NCBI GenBank assembly: GCA_964383665.1
Contig: CAYLHO010000005.1
Span: forward strand, 1-39,626
Length of the DNA: 39,626 bases
Reading direction: 5' to 3'
From: UMGS687 sp964383665
GTDB taxonomy: Bacteria; Bacillota; Clostridia; Christensenellales; UBA1242
This document shows, one piece after another, positions 31,371-39,314 of this stretch; the stretch's first letter is position 1, and every line of letters starts with the position of its first letter. The notes beneath the pieces are model-generated. The model worked only from the letters and a program-made list of their open reading frames with translations, searched no databases and was not told where the DNA came from. The position numbers and the translations under genes were made by a program.

Positions 31371-31456
31371 GCCGAAGTGCTGGAATGGTAGACGGAGCGG
31401 ACTCAAAATCCGCCGAGGGCAACCTCATGAGGGTTCGAGTCCCTCCTTCGGCACCA
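31371..31456 (+). tRNA. tRNA-Leu (CAA)
   Basis: Acceptor GCCGAAG with CTTCGGC, anticodon stem GCGGA with TCCGC, loop CTCAAAA giving anticodon CAA, a long class II variable arm (CGAGGGCAACCTCATG), T loop TTCGAGT, and encoded CCA at 31454-31456. Confidence 0.95.
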
Positions 31457-31469
31457 AACAAGAAATAAT

Positions 31470-31502
31470 CCGAACCGCAGAAAATGTGAGTTCGGATTTT
31501 TT
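31470..31502 (+). terminator. tRNA-Leu terminator
   Basis: ATCCGAAC and a near-perfect GTTCGGAT partner (with one unpaired base) precede a T run. Confidence 0.75.
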
Positions 31503-31547
31503 ATGATAATTATTTTTGGATTAAAAATAACATAGGAGAATTTAATA

Positions 31548-31691
31548 AAAATTGAAATAATTAAAGATACTTTAGAACAAGATGAATTGTTTAAGCGAGC
31601 AAACAGAATATAGATTCCAGCCAGCATGTCAGCAATTCCTTTTTATCGTAAAATGGGTTATGAACATAAAAATGGGCATTTATTTTTTTAG
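31548..31691 (+). pseudogene. GNAT acetyltransferase relic
   Basis: One frame reads KIEIIKDTLEQDELFKRANRI, an in-frame TAG at 31611-31613, then IPASMSAIPFYRKMGYEHK and NGHLFF before a second TAG. The second piece is a typical C-terminal GNAT motif (xIPASxxAxxFYxKMGY). The acetyl-CoA-binding core is missing, so this is the remains of a gene with a deletion and a stop. GGAG lies upstream at about 31535. The rest of the gap to 31800 shows nothing I can identify. Confidence 0.55.
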
Positions 31692-31800
31692 AAGGGCATT
31701 TTTCATTGGAAAAATTCAATAACATTTAATTGCCTTTCGTCTAAATATCTGTTCGGGCATATTACTTGCCGAAAAAAGGCGCGTCCATTCCAATTCTTTT

Positions 31801-31826
31801 TCATATTTTTAAAAATATGATATACT
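31801..31826 (+). promoter_or_regulatory. Perfect palindrome abutting a -10 box (operator candidate)
   Basis: TCATATTTTT and AAAAATATGA form a perfect 20-bp inverted repeat at 31801-31820, immediately before TATACT at 31821-31826. The repeat would fill the spacer of the promoter of the S51-like gene; the -35 position (TTTTCA) is poor, which suits an activator- or repressor-controlled promoter. Confidence 0.45.
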
Positions 31827-31878
31827 CTTAATTTAAGAAAATAAAATCTTGACAAACGAAAAATTTAAGCGAGGAATT

Positions 31879-32655
31879 ATGAAAGTTTTGTTTTTAACAA
31901 GCAGTCTTGGCTCTTACACAAAAGAAATTGTTAACGGAAATGTTGTTAAAACTGCGAAAAAAAGCGACAACAGCAACCATTTTATCGACAGACTCAAAAA
32001 CTATTCAACAAACATAAGCAATCTTGTTTTTGTTGCAAGCGACCCAAATTGTGGGGCTGTGACCGATGAATATGCAAAAGTTATTACAGACTCATTAAAC
32101 TTGGACGGTTTTGAAATTAAAAACATATTTATAATTGACAATCGATTTAATGGCGACATTGAAAAAACAATTGCCATGGCGGATTGCGTGTTTCTGATGG
32201 GCGGAAATGTTCCAACCCAAAATGCTTATTTTAAGGAAATTGACCTTAAGGAAAAATTAAAAAAGTTTAACGGAATTTTAATTGGGCAAAGCGCTGGAAG
32301 CATGAACTGCGCTTCTCTTGTTTACACTCCTCCAGAATTAGATGAAGAATTTGAAGACAAAAATTTCCAAAGAAAAATAACCGGCTTGGGGTTAATCAAT
32401 TTCGCAATAATGCCCCATATGAACGAGGCAGAAGTTGTTGACGAGAAAAACCACCCAACACTTTTGGAAATGTGTTTAGAAGATTCGTTTGAAATTCCTC
32501 ATTTTGGAATTTGCGACTTTGGCTTTATTGAGGTTCAAGATGAAAGCATAATTTCCTATGGAAAAACATTTTTAATTAAAGACGGGAAATACAAAGAACT
32601 TTGCAAAAGCTCCCAACCCCTTGATTTAAGTTACGCAATTAATGGAATTGTTTAA
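31879..32655 (+). CDS. Peptidase E-like (S51 family) protein
   Basis: A 258-residue protein from ATG 31879, which has GAGGA upstream; an earlier start at 31849 lacks one. It has the class I glutamine amidotransferase-like fold of peptidase E: the glycine-rich turn FLMGGN near residue 110, and the nucleophile elbow IGQSAGSMN with the catalytic Ser. Later His residues (MPHMNEAE, EIPHFGICD) could supply the third catalytic residue. Peptidase E cleaves Asp-X dipeptides; cyanophycinase is a relative. The insert after SLVYTPPELDEEFED is typical of the Gram-positive subgroup. It has its own terminator and probably its own operator. Confidence 0.85.
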   Translation: MKVLFLTSSLGSYTKEIVNGNVVKTAKKSDNSNHFIDRLKNYSTNISNLVFVASDPNCGAVTDEYAKVITDSLNLDGFEIKNIFIIDNRFNGDIEKTIAMADCVFLMGGNVPTQNAYFKEIDLKEKLKKFNGILIGQSAGSMNCASLVYTPPELDEEFEDKNFQRKITGLGLINFAIMPHMNEAEVVDEKNHPTLLEMCLEDSFEIPHFGICDFGFIEVQDESIISYGKTFLIKDGKYKELCKSSQPLDLSYAINGIV

Positions 32656-32694
32656 TTTAAAATTAATTTAAGAAAATTCACTGAAAAATAAATA

Positions 32695-32728
32695 AAAAAT
32701 CGCATTTTTTTGCGATTTTTTTAAATAT
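32695..32728 (+). terminator. Terminator of the S51-like gene
   Basis: AAATCGCA and TGCGATTT pair around a T-rich loop, followed by T residues. Confidence 0.85.
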
Positions 32729-32765
32729 TATTTTTTTATTAATAAATCAATGTTATTTTTTGCCC

Positions 32766-32794
32766 TTGACTTTGCCGAATAAAAATCCTATAAT
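32766..32794 (+). promoter_or_regulatory. Promoter of the 135-residue unknown
   Basis: TTGACT (32766-32771), 17-bp spacer, TATAAT (32789-32794). Confidence 0.75.
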
Positions 32795-32830
32795 TAGAAA
32801 GAAAAAACAAAAGAAAAGGACAAGAAAATT

Positions 32831-33238
32831 ATGTGTTTTAAGAAGGTTATATTAAAAATTGAAGAGGTTAAAGACGGGCGCAGATTTTTTGTTGAAGAAA
32901 ACAACAAAACCGCATACCTCTATGTTATGTCTTTTGATTTCTCAAAAGTTTATTCAATTGGCTGGATTGCAAACTACACCAAAGCACCTGTTAACGTTGA
33001 CATAAAATCGATGGGGAAAGGGCTGCCTCCAAGAATGCACGTTTCCGCTTGCACAATTCCAGATGGAATTTCGCCAATCAAAGACTTTGCGTTTGAATGG
33101 CTTGATGAAACCTCATTTGCAATTAAAGGCGACGGCGAAACAGTTGCCGTTGTTGCCGATGCTTTTTCAAATGAAATTAAAATTTACTCAAAATATTTAT
33201 CAACTGAAACGCGTTATGGCGTTCCAATGAAAATTTAA
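32831..33238 (+). CDS. Small unknown protein
   Basis: A 135-residue protein with AAAGGA before the ATG. It has no signal or membrane segment and reads as an all-beta domain (KVILKIEEVKDGRRFFVEE, AYLYVMSFDFSKVYSIGWIANY, SFAIKGDGETVAVVADAF). No family recognised. Promoter and terminator both lie close, so it is an independent transcript of about 0.45 kb between the S51-like gene and metG. Confidence 0.7.
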   Translation: MCFKKVILKIEEVKDGRRFFVEENNKTAYLYVMSFDFSKVYSIGWIANYTKAPVNVDIKSMGKGLPPRMHVSACTIPDGISPIKDFAFEWLDETSFAIKGDGETVAVVADAFSNEIKIYSKYLSTETRYGVPMKI

Positions 33239-33256
33239 CAAACAAAAAACAATTAA

Positions 33257-33282
33257 TCCGCGATTTATTTCGCGGTTTTTTT
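33257..33282 (+). terminator. Terminator of the 135-residue unknown
   Basis: CCGCGA and TCGCGG pair, followed by seven T. Confidence 0.85.
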
Positions 33283-33291
33283 AACAAATGT

Positions 33292-33320
33292 TTGCAAGTT
33301 TATATTTAGTTTGATAGAAT
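33292..33320 (+). promoter_or_regulatory. metG promoter
   Basis: TTGCAA (33292-33297), 17-bp spacer, TAGAAT (33315-33320). The leader is only about 33 nt and carries AAGGAG, so there is no room for a T-box or S-box. Confidence 0.75.
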
Positions 33321-33360
33321 ATATAAGACATAAATTTCTTATAAAACTTAAGGAGAAAAA

Positions 33361-34938
33361 ATGGACAAGAAATTATATATAACAACCCCAATCTACTATC
33401 CAAGCAACAAACTTACAATTGGAAACGCATACCCAACCGTTGTTGCCGACGCAATTACTCGTTTCCACAGAATGCTTGGCTATGATGTTTTCTTTTTAAC
33501 AGGAACCGACGAACATGGTCAAAAAATTGCGAAGGTCGCAAAAGAAAAGGGCGTTAGCGAAATGGAACACCTTAATGCAATTGTTGCCGATTCGAAAAAA
33601 CTTTGGGAAAAACTTAACATTTCGTATGACCGCTTCATTCGAACAACCGACCAAGACCACGTTGAGGCGGTTAAAAAAATCTTTAACAAATTGAATGAAA
33701 AAGGCGAAATATACAAAACTCACTATTCTGGGAAATATTGCGTTCCATGCGAATCATTTTGGAGCGACGGACAACTTGTTAACGGGAAATGCCCAGATTG
33801 CGGCCGCGAAGTTATCGACAGCGATGAAGAATGTTACAACTTTAAGTTAAGCAACTACACCGAAAGAATTAAGACTCTTTATGAAAACAACCCGTCTTTC
33901 CTTCAACCTCAAAACCGCGTTAACGAAATGGTTAACAACTTCCTTAGCGAAGGACTTAAAGACCTTTGCGTTTCAAGAAAAAGCGTTAAATGGGGAATTC
34001 CTGTTGACTTTGATCCAGACCACACAATTTATGTTTGGGTTGACGCGCTTTCAAACTATTTAACAGCGCTTGGATATATGAGCGATGACGATTCGCTTTT
34101 TAAGAAATTTTGGCCTGCCGACATACACATTGTTGGAAAAGAAATTGTTCGCTTCCATGCAATAATTTGGCCTGCAATTCTTATGGCTCTTGATCTTCCA
34201 CTTCCAAAAGAAATTTTTGGGCATGGTTGGCTTTTGATTAACAACGACAAACTTTCAAAAAGCAAAGAAGTTGGCAAAAAAGAAGTTATCGACCCACGAA
34301 TTTTGATTGAACATTATGGAAGCGACTCAATAAGGAACTTCCTTATTGGCGAAATTAATTTCGGAAGCGATGGTCCATATTCTCAAGAAAATTTCCTTCT
34401 CTCGTTCAACACAAATCTTGCAAACACAATTGGAAACGTTGCTTCAAGAACGCTTGGAATGATTGAGAAATATACCGGAGGAATAATTCCAAAGGTCAAT
34501 GACCTTTCAAACATTGATGTTCAATTTAAAGAAAAAGTTGTTGAATTAAAGAAAAAGACAATAAGCGAAATGCTTGAAAAACGCCCAACTCAAAGTTATA
34601 AAGCAGCGCTTGAAATTTTGGAAAACTGCAACAGATATATTGATGAAACAAAACCATGGGAACTTGCAAAAGAAGGAAAAACAACTGAACTTGAAACATT
34701 CTTAAATCTTCTTGCAAATGCACAAGTTGAAGCATACACACTTCTCCTTCCATTCCTCCCAGAAAAACTTCCTTACGTTTTTGAAAAATTCGGTTTAAAA
34801 ATTCCTGAAAAAATTGATGAAGAAAATTCATTTAATAAATTGGTTGAAGGAATTAAAGTTGAAAAAGGCGAAAATTTATTCAACAGATTGGATGTTAAAA
34901 AAGAAATTGAAAAATTAAATTTAATTGCAAATTCATAA
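33361..34938 (+). CDS. metG: Methionine--tRNA ligase
   Basis: A 525-residue class I synthetase. The Rossmann start is YITTPIYYPSNKL, then TLTGTDEHGQK-type sequence (FLTGTDEHGQK), a zinc knuckle with two CxxC pairs (CVPC, CPDC) near residues 129-150, and the KMSKS loop as DKLSKSKEV. The HIGH signature reads TIGN at residues 21-24, so both histidines are replaced. The anticodon-binding helical domain (about 380-500) is present, but the C-terminal tRNA-binding dimerisation domain found in many longer MetRS is absent. It charges tRNA-Met. It has its own promoter and AAGGAG site. Confidence 0.95.
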   Translation: MDKKLYITTPIYYPSNKLTIGNAYPTVVADAITRFHRMLGYDVFFLTGTDEHGQKIAKVAKEKGVSEMEHLNAIVADSKKLWEKLNISYDRFIRTTDQDHVEAVKKIFNKLNEKGEIYKTHYSGKYCVPCESFWSDGQLVNGKCPDCGREVIDSDEECYNFKLSNYTERIKTLYENNPSFLQPQNRVNEMVNNFLSEGLKDLCVSRKSVKWGIPVDFDPDHTIYVWVDALSNYLTALGYMSDDDSLFKKFWPADIHIVGKEIVRFHAIIWPAILMALDLPLPKEIFGHGWLLINNDKLSKSKEVGKKEVIDPRILIEHYGSDSIRNFLIGEINFGSDGPYSQENFLLSFNTNLANTIGNVASRTLGMIEKYTGGIIPKVNDLSNIDVQFKEKVVELKKKTISEMLEKRPTQSYKAALEILENCNRYIDETKPWELAKEGKTTELETFLNLLANAQVEAYTLLLPFLPEKLPYVFEKFGLKIPEKIDEENSFNKLVEGIKVEKGENLFNRLDVKKEIEKLNLIANS

Positions 34939-34944
34939 AAAATA

Positions 34945-34976
34945 ATAAAAAATCCCAATTTTTTGGGATTTTTTAT
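34945..34976. terminator. Bidirectional terminator after metG
   Basis: AAATCCCAA and TTGGGATTT pair with A and T runs on either side, between convergent metG and the DUF2207 gene. Confidence 0.85.
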
Positions 34977-34995
34977 TTATTTTTATGATATTTTT

Positions 34996-36894
34996 TTACC
35001 AGCGGCCCCCGCCACCTCCGCCAAAGCCTCCGCCGCTGAATCCTCCGCCTTTGCCGGAAACTAATTTTCCAACTTTCGACGCCGAACTTGCGACCGATTT
35101 TGCAATAGACTGGGCAATTGATGCACTTATTGAATTCATTGTTGAAAGAACTCTTGAAGCAATTAAAACATCAACAATTCCAACATTTCCAACATACCAT
35201 TCTGGCGCTTGAACTTCAATTGTTTTAAACTTGTCGATCCAAACATCGCTTATCCCAAGAACATAGGCATAAGGCAAAACATCAAAGAAAAGTTCTGGAT
35301 TATCCTTTGCAAGAACCTCAATTCTGTCTTTTTCCGTTGTTAAAATAAAGGTTCTGAGCCCGAAAATACGCCCAACTTCCTTATTTTCCCCTTCTTCTCT
35401 CGCATTTAAATTCATAACTGTAAAAATTGAAACAAAAATAAAGACAGGAACAAAAATTGACGTTAAAAGCGGATCGGAATATGGTTCAAAAAGGAAATAT
35501 CCAAAAGGGGCGCAAATTGCAATGTATGCAAATGATAAAAGCACAATAAACGCCCAGAATTTTCCCTTCCCAAGCGTGAGCTGTTGATCTTTAACAGCGA
35601 TAATTGCAAAGCCAATTGCAGCAATCATAACAGAAACACAAACAATAACTGTTGTGCTTAAATTGTAACTTACAACATTTGATATTTGAGAGAGGAAAAC
35701 GCCAAAAAGAACAGCAAAAAGAATAATTAAAAAGCTTTTTCTTGAAAGCACCTTTTTATTGAAAAATTTACTATTTTCTTCTTTAATGCTTTGCCTTGCA
35801 TTTGAAATTTCACGTGCAACTTTTTCATTGACATTTGAAATTTTAAATTCATTTCCTTCCTCAAACATTGTTTCAAAAATTCGTTTTTCATAATTTTTAA
35901 AACTTTCGTCGGCATCTTTAATTTTAATCAAAATTGTTTCCTTTGTTGTTTCATCAATTTTAATAAAACCTTTGCTTGCCCAATAAACTATAAGCGCGGA
36001 AACGTCGCCATTGTTAACTTTTGAGTCGATGATATATCCAGCGTCGGAAGGTGTTATGTTTTCAGGGGCTGAAAATTCAACAATCGGAACAATTTTTTTG
36101 CGTTTTCGATTAATAAATAATGCAACAAAAGTTATAAGAAAAAGCATTATTGCAGAGCCAAAAATTGCAACGCTTGGAACTATTGATTGTTTTTCAGTTT
36201 TGAAATATCCCTCGTCTAAAACTGCCCTTGCAGTTATCCCTTTGAACGGAAAAAGTGTTCCAGAGTAAACAAAAGAAACTTGGTTATTTGCAATTGTTGA
36301 CGTTACAACTTCATCTTCACTTTGCGTTCCAACATAAAAATTTATTTCTCGATTTTCAATTGGTTTTTCAAAAAGAATGTTTATGCTAATGTTTGAAAGA
36401 GTTGTATCCCAGCCTGTTCCAATGAAATTATAATATAATTGGTCAAAATCTGAAATTTTATCGTCGCCAAGCGAAATTGTGTAATTAATGTGATAGGTGG
36501 AGTTTTCGTTCGCGAAAGAATTTGGGTCGCCAAGTTGGATAACATACGAATCGTTTTCAACATAACTTTCGAATTTATCAGTTTTTGATTTGTTAACTTC
36601 AACTTGAACTTTATAGTTCTTTGAATATAATTTCCCATCTTGATTAAACTTAACGGTTTCATAAAGAGGAATATATCGGAAAATTCCGTGACTTTGAAAA
36701 TTAAATTTAACATCAATAATTTCATCAATTTCAATTGAGTTGTTTTCCTTAACAACCGCATTAATTTCATAAGATGAAACACTGTATGCGCTTGTTTGGT
36801 CAATTTTTTCAGTTGTTGAAAAAGCGCTTATCAAACTTAAAACAAGCGCTATAACAAAAAAAGGCAATAAAGTTAAGATGCCTTTTTTAATCAT
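34996..36894 (-). CDS. DUF2207-family membrane protein
   Basis: A 632-residue protein. It has a signal peptide (about residues 5-27), an outer beta-rich domain (about 38-235) with HGIFRYIPLY, a DUF2207 hallmark, and one membrane helix (about 243-265). A cytoplasmic stretch follows, then a cluster of three or four helices (about 385-490), a second soluble stretch, and a glycine-rich C-terminal tail (GGGFSGGGFGGGGGGRW). The function of the family is not established; it is often found with LemA, as here. The ATG follows the lemA stop by 2 bp, so expression is coupled to lemA. Confidence 0.85.
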   Translation of the reverse strand: MIKKGILTLLPFFVIALVLSLISAFSTTEKIDQTSAYSVSSYEINAVVKENNSIEIDEIIDVKFNFQSHGIFRYIPLYETVKFNQDGKLYSKNYKVQVEVNKSKTDKFESYVENDSYVIQLGDPNSFANENSTYHINYTISLGDDKISDFDQLYYNFIGTGWDTTLSNISINILFEKPIENREINFYVGTQSEDEVVTSTIANNQVSFVYSGTLFPFKGITARAVLDEGYFKTEKQSIVPSVAIFGSAIMLFLITFVALFINRKRKKIVPIVEFSAPENITPSDAGYIIDSKVNNGDVSALIVYWASKGFIKIDETTKETILIKIKDADESFKNYEKRIFETMFEEGNEFKISNVNEKVAREISNARQSIKEENSKFFNKKVLSRKSFLIILFAVLFGVFLSQISNVVSYNLSTTVIVCVSVMIAAIGFAIIAVKDQQLTLGKGKFWAFIVLLSFAYIAICAPFGYFLFEPYSDPLLTSIFVPVFIFVSIFTVMNLNAREEGENKEVGRIFGLRTFILTTEKDRIEVLAKDNPELFFDVLPYAYVLGISDVWIDKFKTIEVQAPEWYVGNVGIVDVLIASRVLSTMNSISASIAQSIAKSVASSASKVGKLVSGKGGGFSGGGFGGGGGGRW

Positions 36895-36896
36895 TG

Positions 36897-37487
36897 TTAA
36901 AACTCAACTTTAACATTTTTTCTTTCTTCGGCAGAATCAACTTCATAAAGAGGTTTTTTCTCGAATTTAAACCATTTTGCAACAATATTGCTTGCAAAAA
37001 CTTCGCGTTTTGTGTTGTATTGTTTAACAACACCATTATAATATTTTCTTGAAGATGCAATTTCATTTTCAAGTTGTTTCAAAGTGTTTTGAAGATCAAC
37101 AAAATTTTTGTCAGCTTTAAGTTCTGGATATTTTTCAATAACAACTGCAAGTTGTTTTAAAACAGAGCTCAAATTTGCTTCGTTAGCCATTTTATCTTCA
37201 AGGTTTCCCGGAACGGCGCAAGCATTTCTTGCCGCAATAACCTTTTCCAATGTTTCCTTTTCATGCTTTGCATAGCCTTTAACCGTTTCAACAAAATTTG
37301 GGATAAGGTCAAATCTTTTCTTAAGATAGACGTCCATTGTTGAAAACGCTTCCTCAATTGAATTTTTCATTCTAACAAAATTGTTATATGTTGAAACAAG
37401 CCAAATTAAGAAAATTATAAACAAAAGCCCAACAATTCCGCCAACAATTCCCCCAACAATTGCTCCAACACTACCAAGAAGATTCAT
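36897..37487 (-). CDS. lemA: LemA-family protein
   Basis: A 196-residue protein with one N-terminal helix (about residues 5-30, rich in Gly, Ile and Val) and a long helical domain with the family motifs YNNFVRMKNSIEEAFSTMDVYLKKRFDLIPNFVETVKGY, and YNGVVKQYNTK near residue 150. LemA proteins are membrane-anchored, with the helical bundle in the cytoplasm or outside depending on species; the function is unclear. GGAGGGA precedes the ATG. It is the first gene of a two-gene unit with the DUF2207 protein. Confidence 0.9.
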   Translation of the reverse strand: MNLLGSVGAIVGGIVGGIVGLLFIIFLIWLVSTYNNFVRMKNSIEEAFSTMDVYLKKRFDLIPNFVETVKGYAKHEKETLEKVIAARNACAVPGNLEDKMANEANLSSVLKQLAVVIEKYPELKADKNFVDLQNTLKQLENEIASSRKYYNGVVKQYNTKREVFASNIVAKWFKFEKKPLYEVDSAEERKNVKVEF

Positions 37488-37576
37488 ATTTCCCTCCGTT
37501 TTGATATATTTTACATATATATAATATATTTTATGAGCCTAAATGTCAAATTCTGAAAATAAATTTTGGAGAGAAT

Positions 37577-38095
37577 ATGAAGAAAAATAAAGTTCTTTTG
37601 GTGGATTTTAACGACAATCCAATAAAAATTGTGGATAAAATTTCCGCACATAAAACCCCAAAGTTACACCGCGCTTTTTCAATTTTTCTTGTTAACGGGA
37701 ATAAAATGTTAATTCAAAAGCGTGCAAAAACTAAATATCACAGTCCATCTCTTTGGGCGAACGCATGCTGCAGCCACCCTCTTTCCAATAACTTTTTTGC
37801 CGAAGCAAACACCCGCCTTGCCGAAGAACTTGGAATAACACAAGAATTGGAATTTGAAGAGCTTTTTTCATTCATCTATTTTGCAAACCTGGGAAATCTT
37901 TTCGAATTTGAACTTGACCATGTTTTAATTTCAAGTTACGCAGGTAAAATTGTGTTAAACCAAGACGAGGCAGAAAAATTTGAATGGATTGAAATCCCAA
38001 AACTTGAAAAGCAAATGATAAAAAATCCAAGGAAATTTGCTCCTTGGTTCTTAATTTGTGCTCCAAAAGTTATTAAAATACTAAAAAATCGCTAA
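37577..38095 (+). CDS. idi: Isopentenyl-diphosphate delta-isomerase, type 1
   Basis: A 172-residue Nudix-fold enzyme with the type 1 IDI active site: the catalytic Cys in SLWANACCSHP, a metal-binding His in the same motif, and the acidic residues in FELDHV and DEAEKFEW. It interconverts isopentenyl and dimethylallyl diphosphate, the building blocks of quinones, undecaprenyl carriers and tRNA modification. Many Bacillota carry the flavin-dependent type 2 enzyme instead. GGAGAG precedes the ATG. It is monocistronic, with a terminator beginning inside its last codons. Confidence 0.92.
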   Translation: MKKNKVLLVDFNDNPIKIVDKISAHKTPKLHRAFSIFLVNGNKMLIQKRAKTKYHSPSLWANACCSHPLSNNFFAEANTRLAEELGITQELEFEELFSFIYFANLGNLFEFELDHVLISSYAGKIVLNQDEAEKFEWIEIPKLEKQMIKNPRKFAPWFLICAPKVIKILKNR

Positions 38096-38111
38096 AATTT
38101 AGCGATTTTCC
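38084..38111. terminator. Bidirectional terminator overlapping the idi stop
   Basis: AAAATCGCTAA and TTAGCGATTTT pair around a short loop. The stem includes the idi stop codon, and the downstream arm touches the stop of the minus-strand gene at 38111. Confidence 0.8.
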
Positions 38112-38515
38112 TATAAATCCCTTATTGGTGCTGTGTACTCTTGGAATTGGGTTACATGATTTTGCAAAGTTTCTAAAAATTCGTCCAAGTCTGCATGTTC
38201 TTCAAATTTTTCAAGATATTTTCGTCTTTTTGCTTTTGAAATTGCTTCACACTCGCCATATCCGTTTATAACCATCTTGTCGAACGTTGTTAAACTGTAA
38301 AACTTTTTTCTTATCTCTCTTGCATCAATTTTAACGCCAAACTCGCTTCCAAATTTAGAGAAAAATTCAAATACATTTGCAGCATGAATGTTAATGTTAA
38401 ATTCGTCGTCATTAATAATTGCATAATACCCTCCAGAAACACCAAATTCATTTCTTTCAAAATAAATCTGTGCTTTTTCCGGCATTGTTAGGTATAAATT
38501 CAATTCTTCAAACAT
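38111..38515 (-). CDS. Unknown 134-residue protein A
   Basis: A small soluble protein with an AGGTGG site before the ATG at 38515. The first half is predicted alpha/beta (AQIYFERNEFGVSGGYYAIIND, FNINIHAANVFEFFSKFGSEFGV), and the second half is helical and charged. No family recognised. It begins 16 bp after the 134-residue gene upstream, so the two form a small operon downstream of the rRNA genes. Confidence 0.65.
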   Translation of the reverse strand: MFEELNLYLTMPEKAQIYFERNEFGVSGGYYAIINDDEFNINIHAANVFEFFSKFGSEFGVKIDAREIRKKFYSLTTFDKMVINGYGECEAISKAKRRKYLEKFEEHADLDEFLETLQNHVTQFQEYTAPIRDL

Positions 38516-38531
38516 TTTCCACCTTTTTCGG

Positions 38532-38936
38532 TTATTTAATCGTTTCCAAATTTTTTATTGAATTAATTTTGTTTTCGATTTTAACCAATTTATCATAATT
38601 TAATGTCTTATTTTTAACAATGCAAAGCCCTAATCCTTGATATTCCATGTTTTTAAGCAAGAATTTTGTAACTTTCTTTTCAAAAGAACCATAAAGAAAG
38701 CGGCTTTTTATTGGTAAATATTTGTAATATTTACCTTCCTTGCCAGAAACATTAACAAAAACTTTGTTTAAATCATACAGAGGAAAGGTTTTAACGCCAT
38801 CTAATGTGTAATAGTTATCCCTTTTAATATAGAATTTAAAGTCCGATTTATCCTCATAATAATAAAGGTTATCGATATTTACCCCGTTAATTCTATGAAA
38901 GTCTTTAAAAAATTCTGAAAATCCCGAGTTTTTCAT
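38532..38936 (-). CDS. Unknown 134-residue protein B
   Basis: A small basic, tyrosine- and lysine-rich protein with AAGGAG before the ATG at 38936. It has beta-rich segments (NLYYYEDKSDFKFYIKRDNYYTL, KVFVNVSGKEGKYYKYLPI) and a C-terminal helical stretch. No signal, membrane helix or known motif. It is first in the two-gene unit. The pair of small unknowns could be a toxin-immunity or toxin-antitoxin pair by layout, but no motif supports that. Confidence 0.65.
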   Translation of the reverse strand: MKNSGFSEFFKDFHRINGVNIDNLYYYEDKSDFKFYIKRDNYYTLDGVKTFPLYDLNKVFVNVSGKEGKYYKYLPIKSRFLYGSFEKKVTKFLLKNMEYQGLGLCIVKNKTLNYDKLVKIENKINSIKNLETIK

Positions 38937-39020
38937 ATTATCTCCTTCAATTTTTTTGATTATAACATATAAAACTCAAAATAGCAATATGCAAAGTTAA
39001 CAAATCTCCTTAAAAGGAGT

Positions 39021-39047
39021 AAAAAAAACACCCGAAAGGGTGTTTTA
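39021..39047 (-). terminator. rRNA operon terminator
   Basis: AAACACCC and GGGTGTTT pair around a GAAA-type loop, with eight T on the minus strand, 7 bp after 5S. Confidence 0.9.
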
Positions 39048-39053
39048 TTTAGG

Positions 39054-39173
39054 TGCGCTGGCAATGTTCTATCTTTCCGGACCGTCTCCAGTCAAGTATT
39101 TTCGACGATGAGAAGCTTAACTTCTGTGTTCGAGATGAGAACAGGTGGGACCTTCTCTCTATTGTCACCAGCA
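39054..39173 (-). rRNA. 5S ribosomal RNA
   Basis: On the minus strand, about 120 nt starting UGCUGGUGAC and ending GCCAGCGCA, whose ends pair. It contains the conserved loop CUCAUCUCGAACACAGAAGU. It is the last gene of the rRNA operon. Confidence 0.95.
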
Positions 39174-39314
39174 CTGGTATAATAAACAACAAATGTTGTG
39201 AATTATCGAACTTTAAGTTGACAATTGAATTGTATAACATTTTTCAAATATTTCATAACGATTTTAACTTATTTTTAAGATTTCATATTAGCTTGCTTGA
39301 AATCACTTACGTGT

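Noticed and set aside
31403..31627. Minus-strand frame over tRNA-Leu (RRRDSNPHEVALGG)
   Set aside because: This is the antisense translation of a tRNA gene, a common false call.
33321..33360. T-box or SAM riboswitch before metG
   Set aside because: The leader is only about 33 nt after the predicted start, too short for either.
38111..38936. Toxin-antitoxin annotation for the two small genes
   Set aside because: Only the layout suggests it; neither protein shows a recognisable toxin or antitoxin motif.
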